Made by a program: the position numbers and the translations under genes
Shown: positions 29,562 through 42,546 of the stretch, one piece after another
Layout: each line of letters opens with the position of its first letter
Position numbering within the stretch: position 1 is the first letter of the stretch
The notes under the pieces: generated by a model
Databases searched by the model: none
Told to the model about the DNA's origin: nothing
What the model saw: only the letters and a program-made list of their open reading frames with translations
Assembly (NCBI GenBank): GCA_032358165.1
Contig: JAALGY010000057.1
Coordinates: 186,001 to 250,000, forward strand
Length of the DNA stretch: 64,000 bases
DNA from: Diplosphaera chodatii
Lineage: Eukaryota; Chlorophyta; Trebouxiophyceae; Prasiolales; Stichococcaceae
Direction: 5' to 3'

Positions 29562-30893
29562 GTTGGCGACGCCCAGCGCTGCACTGTGAATGCCCACGCC
29601 TCGCCTGGCAACCTCCAAGAGGCCGGCTGTAGAGCCAGGTTGCCCACTCGAGCGCCGGCAGGTGCGAAGTTAAGAGGCAAATGTAGAACAGGGTCTTCAT
29701 CCTAAAGCCTAGGCCCGCCCTGCTGCTGCCGGCACTGCTTCCTCTGCTGCCCAATCTTTAGCGGAAGTTGCTTGTGGGAACAGACGAAGCGTGCAACCCC
29801 TGCCCTGCCTCGCATGCATATGCGCCCAGAGGTTCTGCAAGTTCAACAACAGCTGTATACACAGTGCTCAACGGGGTCAAGTGACAGGGGCAGTGCGCCA
29901 CAAGGACAGTGCTGGCAGGGCTTGGGGACACATTCTTCAGCCTGCGGCTGCTGTCATCGGGAGTGGCACGGTGAGGTGCGCGCCGGCTTTGTGGGCCTGT
30001 GCTACCTGCTGCCTTTCTGCTGATCCGGACCCTACCACGCAGCAACTTTCAGAGCAGTTGGTGCCTCCGAGAACGGGCACTGCTGCCTCCTGTGTTTCAA
30101 GCGTGTGAAGTGATGTCAGCCGTGGCACAGCTACCTTTTGTGGCAGCTGCGCATGCACATGCTGTTTCGGAAGCCTACTGTCGCGTGTGCTGGCGATGCT
30201 CGCCGACTGCCGTCTGCCCTCGGCCTCTGGGCTGTGCCAAGAGCGAGAAGGCTGGCACGTGGGTGGCTTGAAGGCCGATGCGCACGAAGCAGCGCAGGTC
30301 CTGTGGGCATAGGCTGCCTTGATGACAATTCGGACACGGGCGCCATCGGTAGCAGGCTGCAGGCACGCCCGCGCCTGCCTAGCACGGCAGGATGCTCAGC
30401 TCTGCTCAGGCGTGATGGTCGCCACCTACTTGGTCGCAGGGCCTTGTTAGCGGTCAGGCGATTTCGTTCCGACATGCAGATACGTGACGGCGTACATCGG
30501 GGAATCGGGCTGCGCGTTCGGCGCCTTCTGCCGCCCTCGCCTCTGAAAGTGACTCTTGCAGCACATGACGCTTGGCAGCTCAACGCCAGGCGTAGCCCAT
30601 GCCTGACGCATCTTTGGCATCACATCAGCGGTTCTGCGGGGCCAGCACAGCATTATCGCGGCGTGACGCAACCGTTGAGCGTCGGGCACATGTGGATCAG
30701 AACAGCGACTGGCTTAGCACCAACTTCAGGGCTGTCCGCTCAAATACCCCACTTGATTGGCACCTGGTATCCACGCTGCTCTTTTGAGTGCAGCAGGTCA
30801 TCACTCGATGGTCGCACTCGATGTAGAGTTACTCCTAGCGCCGCTCCTGCAGCTCAATGCTTGATGTACTGCTTGTGCAGACCAGTCAGCACC
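29562..30893. other. Divergent region, RPS18 / WW-acidic protein
   Basis: About 1.3 kb between two outward-facing genes, presumably with both promoters. The plus-strand frame stays open from 30138 into the next gene, but this part lacks the codon bias seen after the ATG at 30894 and no domain is visible, so I leave it out of the model. Confidence 0.45.
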
Positions 30894-33834
30894 ATGCGTG
30901 GTGCGCCAACGGCACGCAAGTCAGTGCCCGGCGTGCTATCGAGGGGCATGCGTCGTGAACAGCCCGCATCTGAGCGCAGCGGCGACGCCAAGCCATCAGA
31001 TACGAAGAGGCAGCGGATATCTAGTGGCCGATCCCCTTCTGCTACTGCGGCACCGAACGGCCGGGCGCCAGCGGCCGCCAGCAGTGGCGACGACGGCAGC
31101 GACGGCTCGCCAGCGCAGGCCGGCGGCAATGCCAGTGGCGACGCAACTGACACTTCCACCCCAGGGCCGGGTCCAAGCGGCGCCGGGGCCGCAGCCGAAG
31201 ACTCCCTGGCTGGCAGCGGCGACGCAGGCGGCGGCACCCGCGGCGCCAGTGCCCTGGGCGACATCCGCAAGCGCTCCCGCAAGGCATCTGCGCCCCGCAG
31301 GTGGGGCTTCAGGAGTTGGATCTCAAGTATCAAAGTTGAGACGCTGCATGCAGATGGCGGTCTGTTCAGCATGCATGCAGAGCTGCTATCCGTGTTACAC
31401 TGCATTGACCTAAGCTCCCAGCTGCTAGACACCTTGCACTAGTGTGATCAAATGGCCTGCTACAGGGCGGCAGCTGGCGACGCGGAGCTTGAGCGCATGC
31501 TCAAGGCCGACACCGCTGCATCAGGTGCGCCTGCATTGCACTGCTGAACCCTGAAACGCTCGTCGATGGTGGCAGGTTCAGCTGCATTGCTGTGCCAAAT
31601 GGCGTGCTCAGCATGTGCGTGACTCACTTCCCTGCATGCAGCTGCTGCAGTAAATGACTGCAGCAGCTGCTGCCCACCACCCGCATCCTGCCAACGCTTG
31701 AACCCCGTGCCACTCCCGTGCAGAGGCGCGCAAGGTGCGCAGCCTGGCGGAGAAGCGCGCCACTGAAGCACGCCAGCTGATGCTGTCGGGCAAGCGCGAG
31801 CGCAAGCCCTCTGCCAAGGTGAGCCCAGCGCACTCTCTTATGCACGGATGATTAAATTTTAAAAACTTAAATTTCAAAAACGAGGATGTCCACAGCTCAA
31901 CTGTGAGCTGCCACCAGCTGCCCGGCTGCCTGATGCCTGCCGCAGTGACTGGCAGGAAGGTGCCAGGCAGTCCACGACCATGTCAACATTGAGAGGTGGT
32001 TTTCGTTCACATGTCGATGAGCGTACTTTATGTGACGCCCACATGAGCGCAGGTGCTGGACGGCGATGGTGTGGATCAAGAAGGCGACCTGCGACGGTCT
32101 GCACGCTCGGGCGCCGCCCATGGCGTGAGCCAAGGGCGTAGCGATGAGGTGCATTCTCTCAGACAGCGCTTGCGTTCAAGCCTTAACGTTGCTGTGACAA
32201 TGGTTGCCTAAGTTGCGCACTCCTGCTGATTGATCTTCCCGGGATGGCGGATAAGCAGAGAGGTAGCTGAGCAACTGTTGCCAGTCTTGGCAAGCATGCT
32301 GGTCCCTGCCGGTGCAGCCTGCTGAGTGAGTGTTTGGGTGAAATTATCAAATCGCTGCGTTGAGTGCAGGATGACTGGGCAGATCGCGCATCCAGTCCCG
32401 GCGGCATCCCGGCGGACGAGGCCGCCTGGTGGGATGCCGGTTCTGCGGACGAGGCAGATGCCGAGAACGGCGGCGATGCAGCGGGGCGGCCCCGACGTGG
32501 GCCCAAGCGCACAAGCAGCGCGGCCAGGCAAGCCCTTGCAACGTGTATCCTATGCCGGCATGCTGCTCCCGATTGGCATGCTGCATGGTGCGATGGCAGC
32601 AGCTGCGCACATTGGCCTGTTGCAGCTGCACGCCGTCCTGCAGCAAGGCTGCTCTGCGCCTCGGGCAGCTGGGGATTCGGGGCTCAGCTGAGGTAGTCAC
32701 CCTTGCTGCATGTGCAGGTCGCAAGAGTGGTGGGATGATGGAGAGGGGGAGGCGGCTGGGGGCGAGGGCCGCCCCGCCTCTGCGAAGCGCAGGAAGCAGC
32801 GGCGGCAGCAGGCGCCCGCCGTCAAGAACTGGTGGGAGTCGGACGAGGAGGAGGAGGCCAATGGCTCCGGGGCAGACCCTTCTGGTGAGCCTTCTGCGCT
32901 TCCTGGACGAGGAAAGCCAGGCCTGGTCAGCTTGTGTTTTGGCTCTGCAAGGCTCACAGTCAAGCGGAGAGGAAACTGTCCTGACTGCGCATTGAGTGAG
33001 CCTGGACAACCAGCAATTAGCTGCTGCATCTCACTCACTATATGGCCTATTGCATGTAGGTGCAGCTGCTTCAGGCCAGGCTCCAAATCCCGCCCTGTCG
33101 CTGGCGCCCGCCGGCAGCATCGCAGCATCCCCTGCGGCCAGCGCTGGCCTCGGCGAAGAGAAGCCGCTGTCGGCTGCGCAGCAGGCGGTCGCAGCGATGC
33201 TGGCGGATGCGCAGGGCAATGCCCGGTCAGTGCCCCACCCTGCAATGTGGTGCAGAGCTCAGGCACCCTTTGGGGTGTAGACCATCTGAGCGTGTGATCA
33301 GGGCGTATGTCATCAAAGGAGCCCTGTTTCAAATCGAGCTTTTGTTCGTTCACTCAACTACAGGCGACCTCTGCCCAGTGGGCGTGGCAGGGGCAAGGCA
33401 GGCAGCGGCGGCTCAGGGCCGGGGTCAGCTGGACGGCCGCAACGGAGCAAGCGGGTGGGTCGCCAAAGTATATACCTATTCGCATATTCCTATATGTCAC
33501 ACATGACACATATTTTCTACGATGCTGCACATAGGGACGGTGCCCTGAGAAGCAGGCAGGGTTTCCCGAGCACATGTTGACAGTCCGGAGGCAGTGAGCG
33601 TGCTCCTTGTCAGTGGCATTGTCCGGCATCTGCATGCTGTAGGCACCGAAGCGGGTGGCGGATTCTGCCCTGGCGGCGCAGCAGGCAGCGGAGGCGGCGG
33701 ACGTGCAGAGGCTGGGCGCTCGCCCCAGCAGCGGCAGCGGCGACGCTCGCTCCCCAGCGCCCCGCTCGGCGCTGTCGCAGGCCCTGTCGACCCTGGGCTC
33801 CGCACCTCCCCGCGGCTCGCTGACGGTGTGCTGA
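30894..33834 (+). CDS. Unrecognised charged protein with three WW-acidic modules
   Basis: Function not recognised. Nine exons phase exactly to 473 aa: 30894-31300, 31466-31524, 31724-31818, 32053-32124, 32370-32542, 32718-32884, 33060-33225, 33364-33454 and 33643-33834. The N-terminal 130 residues are Ser/Gly/Ala-rich and end in a basic run RKRSRKAS. Then comes a helical charged segment, EARKVRSLAEKRATEARQL. Three similar modules follow: AWWDAGSADEADAE, EWWDDGEGEAAGGEG and NWWESDEEEEANG. The first two are each followed by a strongly basic patch (RPRRGPKR; AKRRKQRR). The C-terminus has a basic GRGRGK segment and a Ser/Ala/Pro tail. Composition and basic patches suggest a nuclear, perhaps chromatin or RNA-associated protein, but this is inference only. 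The ATG at 30894 is preceded by an open frame, so a further upstream exon is possible. Confidence 0.75.
31850..31881. repeat. AT-rich, near-palindromic patch inside an intron
   Basis: A run of about 30 bases of A/T with complementary TTAAATTTTAAAAA and TTAAATTTC parts inside the intron 31819-32052, in otherwise GC-rich DNA. It could be simple AT-rich intron sequence. Confidence 0.5.
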
Positions 33835-34028
33835 CCAGGCTGTACCTATTTTGCACTCATCCGCCTTCGTGTGCATGGCCCCAACTGACCGTCAGCCATG
33901 TTTGGGATTTCTGAAGTGACACTGCTGCTGCCAGCAGCTCTCCAGTAGGCATGGCTCAGATACTAGTTTCTTACCGTCGAAGCCACTCAACAGATGGCTG
34001 AGCCGTCAACCGTGCTGCCGATGTAGCC

Positions 34029-37000
34029 ATGTTCAGAGACACTCCGAAGCGCTTCGTTGCAGCAGGGCACTCAACGAGCAGTGCTGCCGGTTGTCGTGCA
34101 GGCCGCAGCGTCGCAGGAGGTGACGCCCTCGGGGCCGCTGCCGCTGCACGCGGGGCCCAGCTACAAGGCGGGGCGGGTGCGGTCGCCCACCGGCGTCCCG
34201 CTGTCGCCCGCGGAGCCGCGCCCAGAGCCCCAGGCCCACCCCCAGCTGCTGACGCTGTCCCAGGTGAATCAGTTCAGCCTGTGCTCCCATCAGGCTCGAT
34301 GGATGGTGTTGTTTAGACACATGCACCTCGTGATGTTGAACCCCAACAGCCACCTCCATTATGCTGCTCAGCATCGTCCTAACAGGAAGTTACCCACCAT
34401 CATACTGCCCATGCATGCCACGTCGTGCCTTCCTTGTCTGCTCCTGCGAATGTTGGTCACGTTGGTCTTCTCGGCGTGTACTGAGGAATCTGTCACATTT
34501 GCAGCCGGGCACTGTGGCGCAAGGCCCCGCGGCCGCCGGCAACACCCAGGGCAGCGGTCTGCAGGATGCCGCCACCTGGCAGGCGGCCGTTGCACAGCAC
34601 CAGCCTGAGCAGCAGCAGCAGCAGGATGCTGCAGGGCAGGGCACTGCAGTCCAGGGTGGTGTCCCTCAGGCTGGGGAGCCAGGCGCCTCGGCGCCATTGC
34701 CGCCTGTGCAGACTGAGCCTGCGCAGCAGTCGGCCAGCCAGCCGCAGCCCGCGCCACAGCAGCAACCCAACCCGCAGCAGCCTGAGCCTCAGCAGCCGCA
34801 CCAGCAGCAAGAGGGCGCGACGCAGTCGCAGCCGCCACAGCAGCAGCCGCAGCCGCCCGCGGCGCAGGCGGCGTCGCAGGCGGCGCCGCCGGCCTCGGCC
34901 CCGCTGCTGGCGCTGGAGCAGCTGCAGGCGCTGCCCAATCTGGTGGACCTGCCCAAGGTGCTGCCGCCGCCCGGCAGCGCCGAAGCCGCGCGCCTGCTGC
35001 ACCAGGTACGGATGGAGAAGGCAGCTCACCCGCTGGACAGACTTGTGGATTTTTGAGGGACATCTTTTGGGCCATGCGTGGCCCCTCACCCATAGAGCGT
35101 GGCAATGGCAGGAGAGTCCTCAGGTCTGGAAGCCTGCTGATGTGTTGGCGGTTGCTCCTGCAGTTGGGGGAGCACCTGCGACAGCTGGGCGTGCCCGTGC
35201 CCGGCGGCGAGCTGCAGCTGCCGCTGGCGCTGCCGCCGGGCCTACCGCCGAGCGCGCTGCCCCCCGGCCTGCTTCCGGCCGCCTTCCTGCAGACGGGGGC
35301 CTCTGGCGCCGCCACGCCGCCTCCGGCAATGCCGCCGCTGTCTGGAGCTTCGGCAGTTGCAGCCTCGCCGCAGCAGAAGAAGGGCCCACAGGGCCCGCCT
35401 ATCGATGTGAGGTCCCCATGAAGTTTCTGCTCGCAGTATTGACTGCAAATGCTGTACAATCCAGCCGTGCAACCCTCTGCTTCACAGTCCGTTTCAGGCC
35501 TCGATCCTGTCTGCTTGCAGCCGGCCAGGGCGCTGTCGGGCGAGTCTGTGCAGCGCGTGGCCAAGGTACAATGCCGCACACAACCAGCAATGAGGACTGC
35601 CTATGTTGTCTGTGCATCTGGCACCATCTGTTGTCAGCATCAGCAGAGTCTGCCCAACCCCATGTCATGCCCACCAAACCCAGCAAGTGAACCATCCGCA
35701 GGTCATGGGCCTGCTGGCGGACATCCGCAGCAAGCCCGCCGAGCCGGGCGCCACTCCTGCAACCGCCGCCGCCGCTGCGTCATCAACCCCCGCAGCCCCA
35801 ACACCGTCGGTGGCAGTGGCGGCGGCCGCAACTCCCGACGCTGCTCCCGCTGTGCTGCCGCCGATGGCTTCGCCGCCGCAGCAGGCCGCTGCCACGGTTT
35901 CGGAGCCTGCTCAGGTGAGGCGTGCATGAGATGGGGGCAGTCAGGGCAGCGGGCTAGGTGGACACTGGGCATTGAGTCGTCACTTGGAGACGTTTAGGCT
36001 GCCGCGGATCACGTAAACTGCGGCTGCCAAGAATGCGGTCGACGCCCCAAGGTGGCAGGTCGCCCGGGCGGTTCAGCCCGTCGACAATCTTTCCGTTGCA
36101 GCCTCGTATACCACCGTGCAGATCGAGCCGATCCCTACTGAGCCATTGCATTGGACAGATCGGGGCCGAGGCTGCATCTTGTCGACGCCCCCAGGCAGAC
36201 CGGCACACCCATCTGCTGACATTAATGTCGGAATACATCTGCTGGTCCAGACCAATCTTTTAGCCGATCTAGTCCCACATTCGCTGCTGCTGATGGGCTC
36301 CAAGGCCTGCCAGCTGCTGCAAGCAAGAGTGAGTCCACATGGCTTTGTGGACTAAGTGCACCTATCGATCGAGTCCTGTGTCGGCTCACGCAGTCATGCA
36401 GCCGGGATGCGAACTGCCGATCTGCATGCAGCTGCATTCTAGACTCGGTAGCAGACGAGGCTGGGGCTCCTGACAAGTGGGTGACGGCATCACACCTGTT
36501 GCATACGGTAGTTCTGACCGCGCCTTTCTTTCATGTGTAGGCAAATGGCAGCCTGACCTCGCATGCACATGACCTACTGGGTGAGCTGCTGGTGGTGCTG
36601 CTGTTGCGCTGTGCATCTTGCAGGCCTGATCGACGTCACTGTGTCCTAACAGTCAAAATTTCAAATCAGAGCTGCACATGTTGGTACATGCTCTGGCACC
36701 AGCACCTGCGGGCGCTGAACAGCTGTATGCATTTCACAGGTGTGGGCAGCCCGCTGCTGACGTCGCAGGACCTCGCAGACCTTTTCGATCCCGTCAATGC
36801 GACTGGCATCACCCCAAGCAGCATACAGCAGCTGACGGCGACGCTCTCAGCAGGTTCCGTGCCAGGTACGCTGCCAGGTATCATAGCAGCGGAGCATGTA
36901 ATTGGCTGAAACCCATTGCCTGCACACCTGGTTCTGTTCCATTGCTGCTCCGGAGTGCTGACAGGGAAGTTCGTCCCCTGTCAAACCAAAGTGATGTCCT

Positions 37001-40000
37001 CGACCCACTGCAGGCATGGCTCCAGGTGAGGCGCAGGCCCCACAGCAGCAGCAGCAGCAGCAGCTGGTTGCGCAGGCGTCACAGCTCGCTGCGCTGCCAA
37101 ATGCTGCGCAGCACCCGGTCATGCTGCCGGGTCCGATGGCGGTGGCGTCGCAGCCGCAGATGACTGCTGCGCAGTTCCTGGCGGGCTTGCCACCGCAGCA
37201 CCAAACGCAGGTGCTGGTCTTCTTCGGGGCACTGTTGTAAGCTGTGCGGAACGGTCGTTGTTAAATGTTTCTGTCAGTAGTTCAAATGCCTTGCGCCGTG
37301 TGTACTCATAGCGTTGATGTAGATGCTGCTGGGTGCGCATTTGTGCCTTGCTTCCCTGCTCTGTCACAGAACATGTGAGTAGTGTCGCCTCCTGTGATGT
37401 GATGCATCCCTCCCGCAGACCTCGCTACCCATGGGGCCAGTGTCGGCGGCGCCGCAGCAGTGGCAGGCGTCTGTGCAGGCGGCGGTGGCGGCGCTGCAGC
37501 CCCCGCCTGGCGTGCAGCAGCCGCCGCAGCAGCAGCAGCGGCGGCCGTCGGCGGGGCGCGAGCGCGAGCGCAGCCCGGTGCAGGTAGGATTCAGGCCTTG
37601 TGCTACCATGCGCTCAAGCTTTTGTTTGTCCATGCCTGTGCTTGACATCATCATCATCTCTGACGCCATCGCATCAGCAGCAGCAGGCAGCTGCAGCAGG
37701 CACCTATGTGTACGGAAGGGTGTTCTGCTGCAAATGGCCTTCCTGTAGCTTCTGTGATGTCGGCTCCATGGCTGGCCACTCCTATACTTCAACATCATGA
37801 ACATGTAGCCGGTGGCGTACACCCACTTACCCACCTTGACGCCGCAGGGTGGACGCGTGCTGGCGCCCCCCGGCAGCTCTGACCCGGGCCCGCCCAGCCG
37901 CTCCAGCCGTTACCGCGGGGTCACCAAGCACCGCCGCAGCGGCAGGTGAGCCACGGCATTCATTTGCAGGTCCTGCGGCAGATGGTTGCCTGTTGCAGTG
38001 ATCGAATGCAGATTAAGGGTGTGGACCCCTGTAGTGTTGAATGTGAACTGAGTAAACCTTTCTGGCTGAAAGGTGCACATCAGGTTGAAGCGGCTGGCAT
38101 GAGCAGCGCTCATGCACAAACTGGTCGAGGCAGCATCTAAATCCTCGTCCATGAATCATTGTAGCACAGCTATGACCAAGCTCACACGCTAAAGGGCTCA
38201 CGGCCTGCCGCAGGTGGGAGGCGCACATCTGGGTGAAGGAGCTGGGGCGGCAGGTGTACCTGGGCGGCTACGAGCACGAGGAGCACGCGGCCGAGGCCTA
38301 CGATGTGGCCGCCCTCAAGTGCAAGGGGCCCCGCGTCAAGACCAACTTCACCATCTCCAGGTGTGCCTCATGCAAGTCTGATGGCAAGTGACCTTATAGC
38401 ACCATCTGTTTGCCTGCATCACAAAGAATGCAGGCTGGATGTTCTGGAAGGGAGATGCGTTGGTATTCATCATTTATTGGCTCATCTGACTCAGCACTAC
38501 TTCCCCCCCGTTGCTGGTTGCGGAGCTGACAAGGGCCTCCCTACTGTATAGAAACAGTACAGTCTGCTGCCTTTCAACTGTCGCCCGTGCTCCACTGCAG
38601 GTACGCAGACCTGACGGAGTGCATGGACAGCATCTCGCTGGAGGAGCTGATCATGGCGGTACGGCGCCAGTCCCAGGGCTTCTCCCGCGGCACCTCCGCC
38701 TTCCGCGGCGTCACCCACCACCCCTCAGGTCTGGCCTGATCCGACTCTGCCTGTGAGCAGCACCTGCTGCTGAGCTGGCGTGTGCCTGGCAGCATGCAGT
38801 CCAGGTACATCATTTAAGTCTGTCTGGCTGAATGTGAGCGCTCTGACGACCTGCAGGGCGCTGGGAGGCGCGCATCGGCATCCCGGGCAGCAAGCACATC
38901 TACCTGGGCCTGTTCAACGAAGAGCGCGAGGCCGCGCGCATGTACGATGCCGCCCTGGTGAGCTGGTGTACCGTCGGCCTGATGTGAACATGAATACACA
39001 TGCTATTTGTCCAGGTCACCTTGCAGTGACATTTGCAAGGCTCAGCCTGCACTCACAGCCCCCAGACGGGGACCTGCCTGATGAATATTCCCTGTCCTGA
39101 AATCTGTGATGCAAGTGTCAGCTTGGCAGAGCTCTCAGTCACGTGTGTCTCCTACTGCATCACATGCAGACCGCGCTCAAGTCGACTCCTGGCACACTGC
39201 ATATGTCTCAGTACACAGCAACCAGCAATGCTGCAGCTATAGTTGCACTCATTTGTTGTCAGCGAGCTACTGTTCTACTCGTTAAATACCTTTCGGCAGG
39301 TGCGGCTGCGGGGGACGGCAGCGGCCACCAACTTTGCGCTGTCGGACTACCGCGCTGACCTCGCCGAGTACCACAAGATGCAGCAGGTGCGATGCTGTTA
39401 CATCTCATGAGACAATGATTCTGTGCACTTGGTGATTTATGTTTACCGTCAACACCGCTGCTGTCATCATGATGGGAGGCCTCAAGGGTCGTGGGATGAG
39501 ATGACGTCAATTTGCCCTTCTGCAGCTGCTGGCGGGCGCCCCACAGGCTGTGCTCGACGCCGAGGCGTCGACCATCGTCGGCGCTGGCGGCACCAACGCT
39601 GCTGCAGCACTGCAGCCCAGGTGCTACACCAGGCATCATCAGTGTCTGTTTTGATGAGGTTCTGCCGACTTGCTACTCCCATCACGTCATGTAGGGGTCA
39701 CCTGCGTGAACGGTCCGTCTGCAAAGGATGTTTGGGCGCCCATTGGTCTCATGGCCTTTGTTGATGCATTTTGATGTCGCTGCAGGTCTGGCGTGAACAC
39801 TGCCGGCGACGGCGCTACAGGGCTGGACGGCGGGGCAGCCTTCGAGCGGTGGATCAAGACGGGCTCCTGGGCGGAGGACGGCACCGACCCGCAGCTGCGC
39901 GCCATGGCCATCGCCACCGCCGTTGTCAGGGCGTGAGTTTTCTCAGCAACCAAATGTTGTCAACAGAACTCACTTGCCAAGGCCACGCAACCAACCCTGA

Positions 40001-41275
40001 CTTGGGCAACTTGACCGTGAGCTTTGCCACCCAACCATGCATGTCACACCTGTGATCGTCCGTGGTGGGGACCTTTCAGCACATCGTCCCCTCAGCTGTG
40101 GTGCGCACTGCCTGGTCTGACAATGGTGGTCTGAGTGCTGCAATTGCCAGCGTGTCTGGCACGAGCTGCGCTCTATCCACCAGTCTGTCCAGGCACACCC
40201 TTGCACAGCTACAGCGGCATGTGCCGCCTGGCCTATGTGCTTCCAGTGTGACCTTGCCCCAGTGGAGCTGCTCATGCAGCTGCAGCAGCCTTGGTGCCCG
40301 ACCTGTGGCATCCGTACCCTCCATACTTTCCCCACGCATACTATACTCCTCAGCATGAGGGTGCTGCTGTGTGTCTAATCGCAACATGCAGATTGCCGGG
40401 TCTTATGCATGGTTCATGCCTGTGCATGTTCATGCATGTTCATGCCTGTGCGTGCAGGGCTGGCGGCAGTGTGGCGATGGGCGATAGCAGCGGCGATGCC
40501 GGCAGCCGCCGGGCAGGCGCCGCCCTTGCAGCCGCGGCGCATGCGGCCCACGGCAACCGCTCAGGCGTGCCTCGTGGCAATGGGCTGCGCACGATTCCCG
40601 CCGTTGCAGGTGCGAAGCCCTTTTGTAGTTGAGGGTTTTGACCATCACACGAGATTTAAAGAACGGCAGGTGCAGGGTCGGCACTTGATACTCATGTTCG
40701 GGAGCTTGCTCTACTTTTGATGGACAGGGCATGTCCCGACAGTGAGCTATCTTGTGGCTGCAGGGCCGCGCCAGGGGATGCCGTCGCTGACGCCCATGCC
40801 GCCAATCTCGGGGCCCGGTGCCAATGGCGGCACCTACCCTGTCGCTTTTGCGAACGCGCCGAGCCCTGCAGCCCCGAGCCTGCCGCTGCCAGCTGTGCCC
40901 AACGCAGGACCTGCGGTAGGCTCCCTTACAGTGACACCTTGCGCGGATGCATACAACTGTCCAGAAACACTCCAGCTGCCTCCCTGCTGCTGCCTGTGGT
41001 GATGGGGAGTTGAGGTTGGGTGGCGGCGCGGTGCATCCGAAGTGTTGTGTGGCTGCCTGCAGGTGATGGCGGTCCAGCAGCAGGCAGCTGCGAAGCAGGC
41101 GGCTGCTGTGGCGCCCGGCCTGCCGCTGGGTGCGGCCCCAGGTGCCTGGCTGCCGCAGCCGCCGCAGCAGCAGCCCGCACCGCAGCAGCAGCAGGCGCTG
41201 CAGCAGCTGGTGGGCGGCGGGCAGCCGGCAGCCGCGACGGCAGCAGCTCCAGCTGCCCAGCCTGTGCTCCCGTAG
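34029..41275 (+). CDS. Double-AP2 transcription factor with Gln-rich arms
   Basis: Predicted nuclear DNA-binding factor of the AP2 subfamily. Nineteen exons phase together from 34102: 34102-34263, 34505-35005, 35164-35406, 35521-35565, 35702-35914, 36541-36580, 36740-36865, 37014-37210, 37419-37583, 37848-37945, 38214-38360, 38601-38728, 38857-38957, 39300-39386, 39526-39620, 39786-39932, 40458-40609, 40764-40915 and 41063-41275. That is about 1,000 residues. AP2 repeat 1 begins [20 protein letters not shown] and has the YLGGY and AYDVAALK blocks. Repeat 2 begins [19 protein letters not shown] with YLGLF and MYDAAL. The linker holds [12 protein letters not shown], typical of AP2/ANT proteins. 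Both arms are Gln/Pro/Ala-rich. The start is uncertain: ATG at 34029 with a 46-nt intron would fit in phase but the donor is weak. Confidence 0.88.
40405..40457. repeat. CATG-rich tandem repeats ending at a splice acceptor
   Basis: Overlapping copies of catgttcatgc and catgcctgtgc run straight into the acceptor CAG before the AP2-gene exon at 40458. This is an intron 3' end made of short repeats. Confidence 0.6.
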
Positions 41276-42546
41276 CCTGCTGTTGTATAGCAGCTGCCGC
41301 GGGCCTGAAATGCCACCAGGCAGCATTTGCAACAGGCGCTTGTTGCAATCCGTCTGCCGATCGGGACTGCTTGCGCTAGAGCTGGCGTCCAGCAGTTTCA
41401 GCAGGGTTGAGATGGGGGCACTTCCTGACAACGGTTAGCACTCCAACGTCCCACTTGGCCTTCGCAATCTCGGTTGATAAGAAACCCAGGGGTTAGCTGT
41501 GGACACGCACTCTTGCGGCTTGGTGTCAGCAACTGAGATGTTGCTCAGTAGCGCTAGTCCGCTACCGCAAGTCGACTGGCGTGTGATGTAACCATGTTTC
41601 CTGCAAGCGTGTCTAGTCCAAGCTTGTACTGTGCTGCCAACACAGCACCTGCACCACCTACGCGGTGCAGCTCTACGCACACTGTAGGCCAACTCTGCAG
41701 AGCCGCGGGAATCTCACTGATCCAGGGGGCGGAAAGCATGACAATATGCTGCGGGGAACAATCTCGCCAGACGCACCAACCCGCAGGACACAGCTTGACA
41801 AATTTCGCCGCGGAATCAACTGCAACTTGCTTGTCAGATTGCTATGTCGCCTTGCACACCTGCTAGTCGAAAGCGTACCAACATTCAGCACTCTCAGCCT
41901 CGCTGAGTCCAGTGATCCACACTTCAGCATCGACCAGGCCCAGATGTCGCCCTCACTTCCAAGCTCATGACGCGTACTGCCATTTCGGAGTTTATTTTGG
42001 GGCTCAAAGCGGGATTGCTATCGTGATCTGAGTCTTGCCTGGCTGCATCGTTCCCTGCAAGCGGTACATGTGTCAGCGCCGTGTACCTATTTCCTACGCA
42101 TAACAGATCCTGTGGCTGGTGGATCTTGGGTGACGATTGCAGCAGAGCGATCAGTTACAGTGCGGGTGAAGCAGCGACCACACAGCACCCGTCGTTGCGG
42201 CGTTAGCATCATGCTGACGGCTGTGCAGCTGCACATGTGGAGCGGCTGATCGCGACTGAAGGACAGCAGCAATCTGCAGCACCCGGCTATGATCTAGCGG
42301 CTGGAACGGACGGCAATATCATTATGGGCTTGATGCCGCCGTTGGCAGGGGCCACCTGCCCCGCCATTGGAAAGGATCTGCCCTGGTCAGTCGCAGTGCG
42401 GCCAAGAACAGCATCGTCATGGGGGGGTATATGGGCACCTTGACAACCACCGAGCTAGAGCAGCTGCTAGAGCGAGCACGATACAAGCGCCTCGCAGAGG
42501 AAAGCTAGTGACACCGGCCCCGAGAGCTGGCGGCAGGACAGCAGCC
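41276..42546. other. Intergenic region between AP2 and GT61 genes
   Basis: About 1.3 kb between two plus-strand genes, holding the AP2 3' flank and GT61 promoter. A TGTAA occurs near 41586 and could serve as poly(A) signal for the AP2 gene. No supported open frame was seen. Confidence 0.45.

Noticed and set aside
30138..30893. Long plus-strand open frame in front of the WW-acidic protein
   Set aside because: Codon use and composition change at the ATG at 30894; the upstream part has no domain and lies where a promoter is expected.
34029..34316. 95-codon frame starting MFRDTPKRF over the first AP2 exon
   Set aside because: The alternative frame through 34102-34263 has strongly G/C third positions and phases to the next exon; only the first nine codons might be used as a start exon.
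34368..35579. 403-codon minus-strand open frame
   Set aside because: It is the antisense of the Gln/Pro/Ala exons of the AP2 gene; long reverse frames are expected opposite CAG- and GC-rich coding DNA, and it has no splice or domain support.
40430..41431. 333-codon minus-strand open frame
   Set aside because: Antisense shadow of the last AP2-gene exons and introns, Arg/Cys-rich with no family match.
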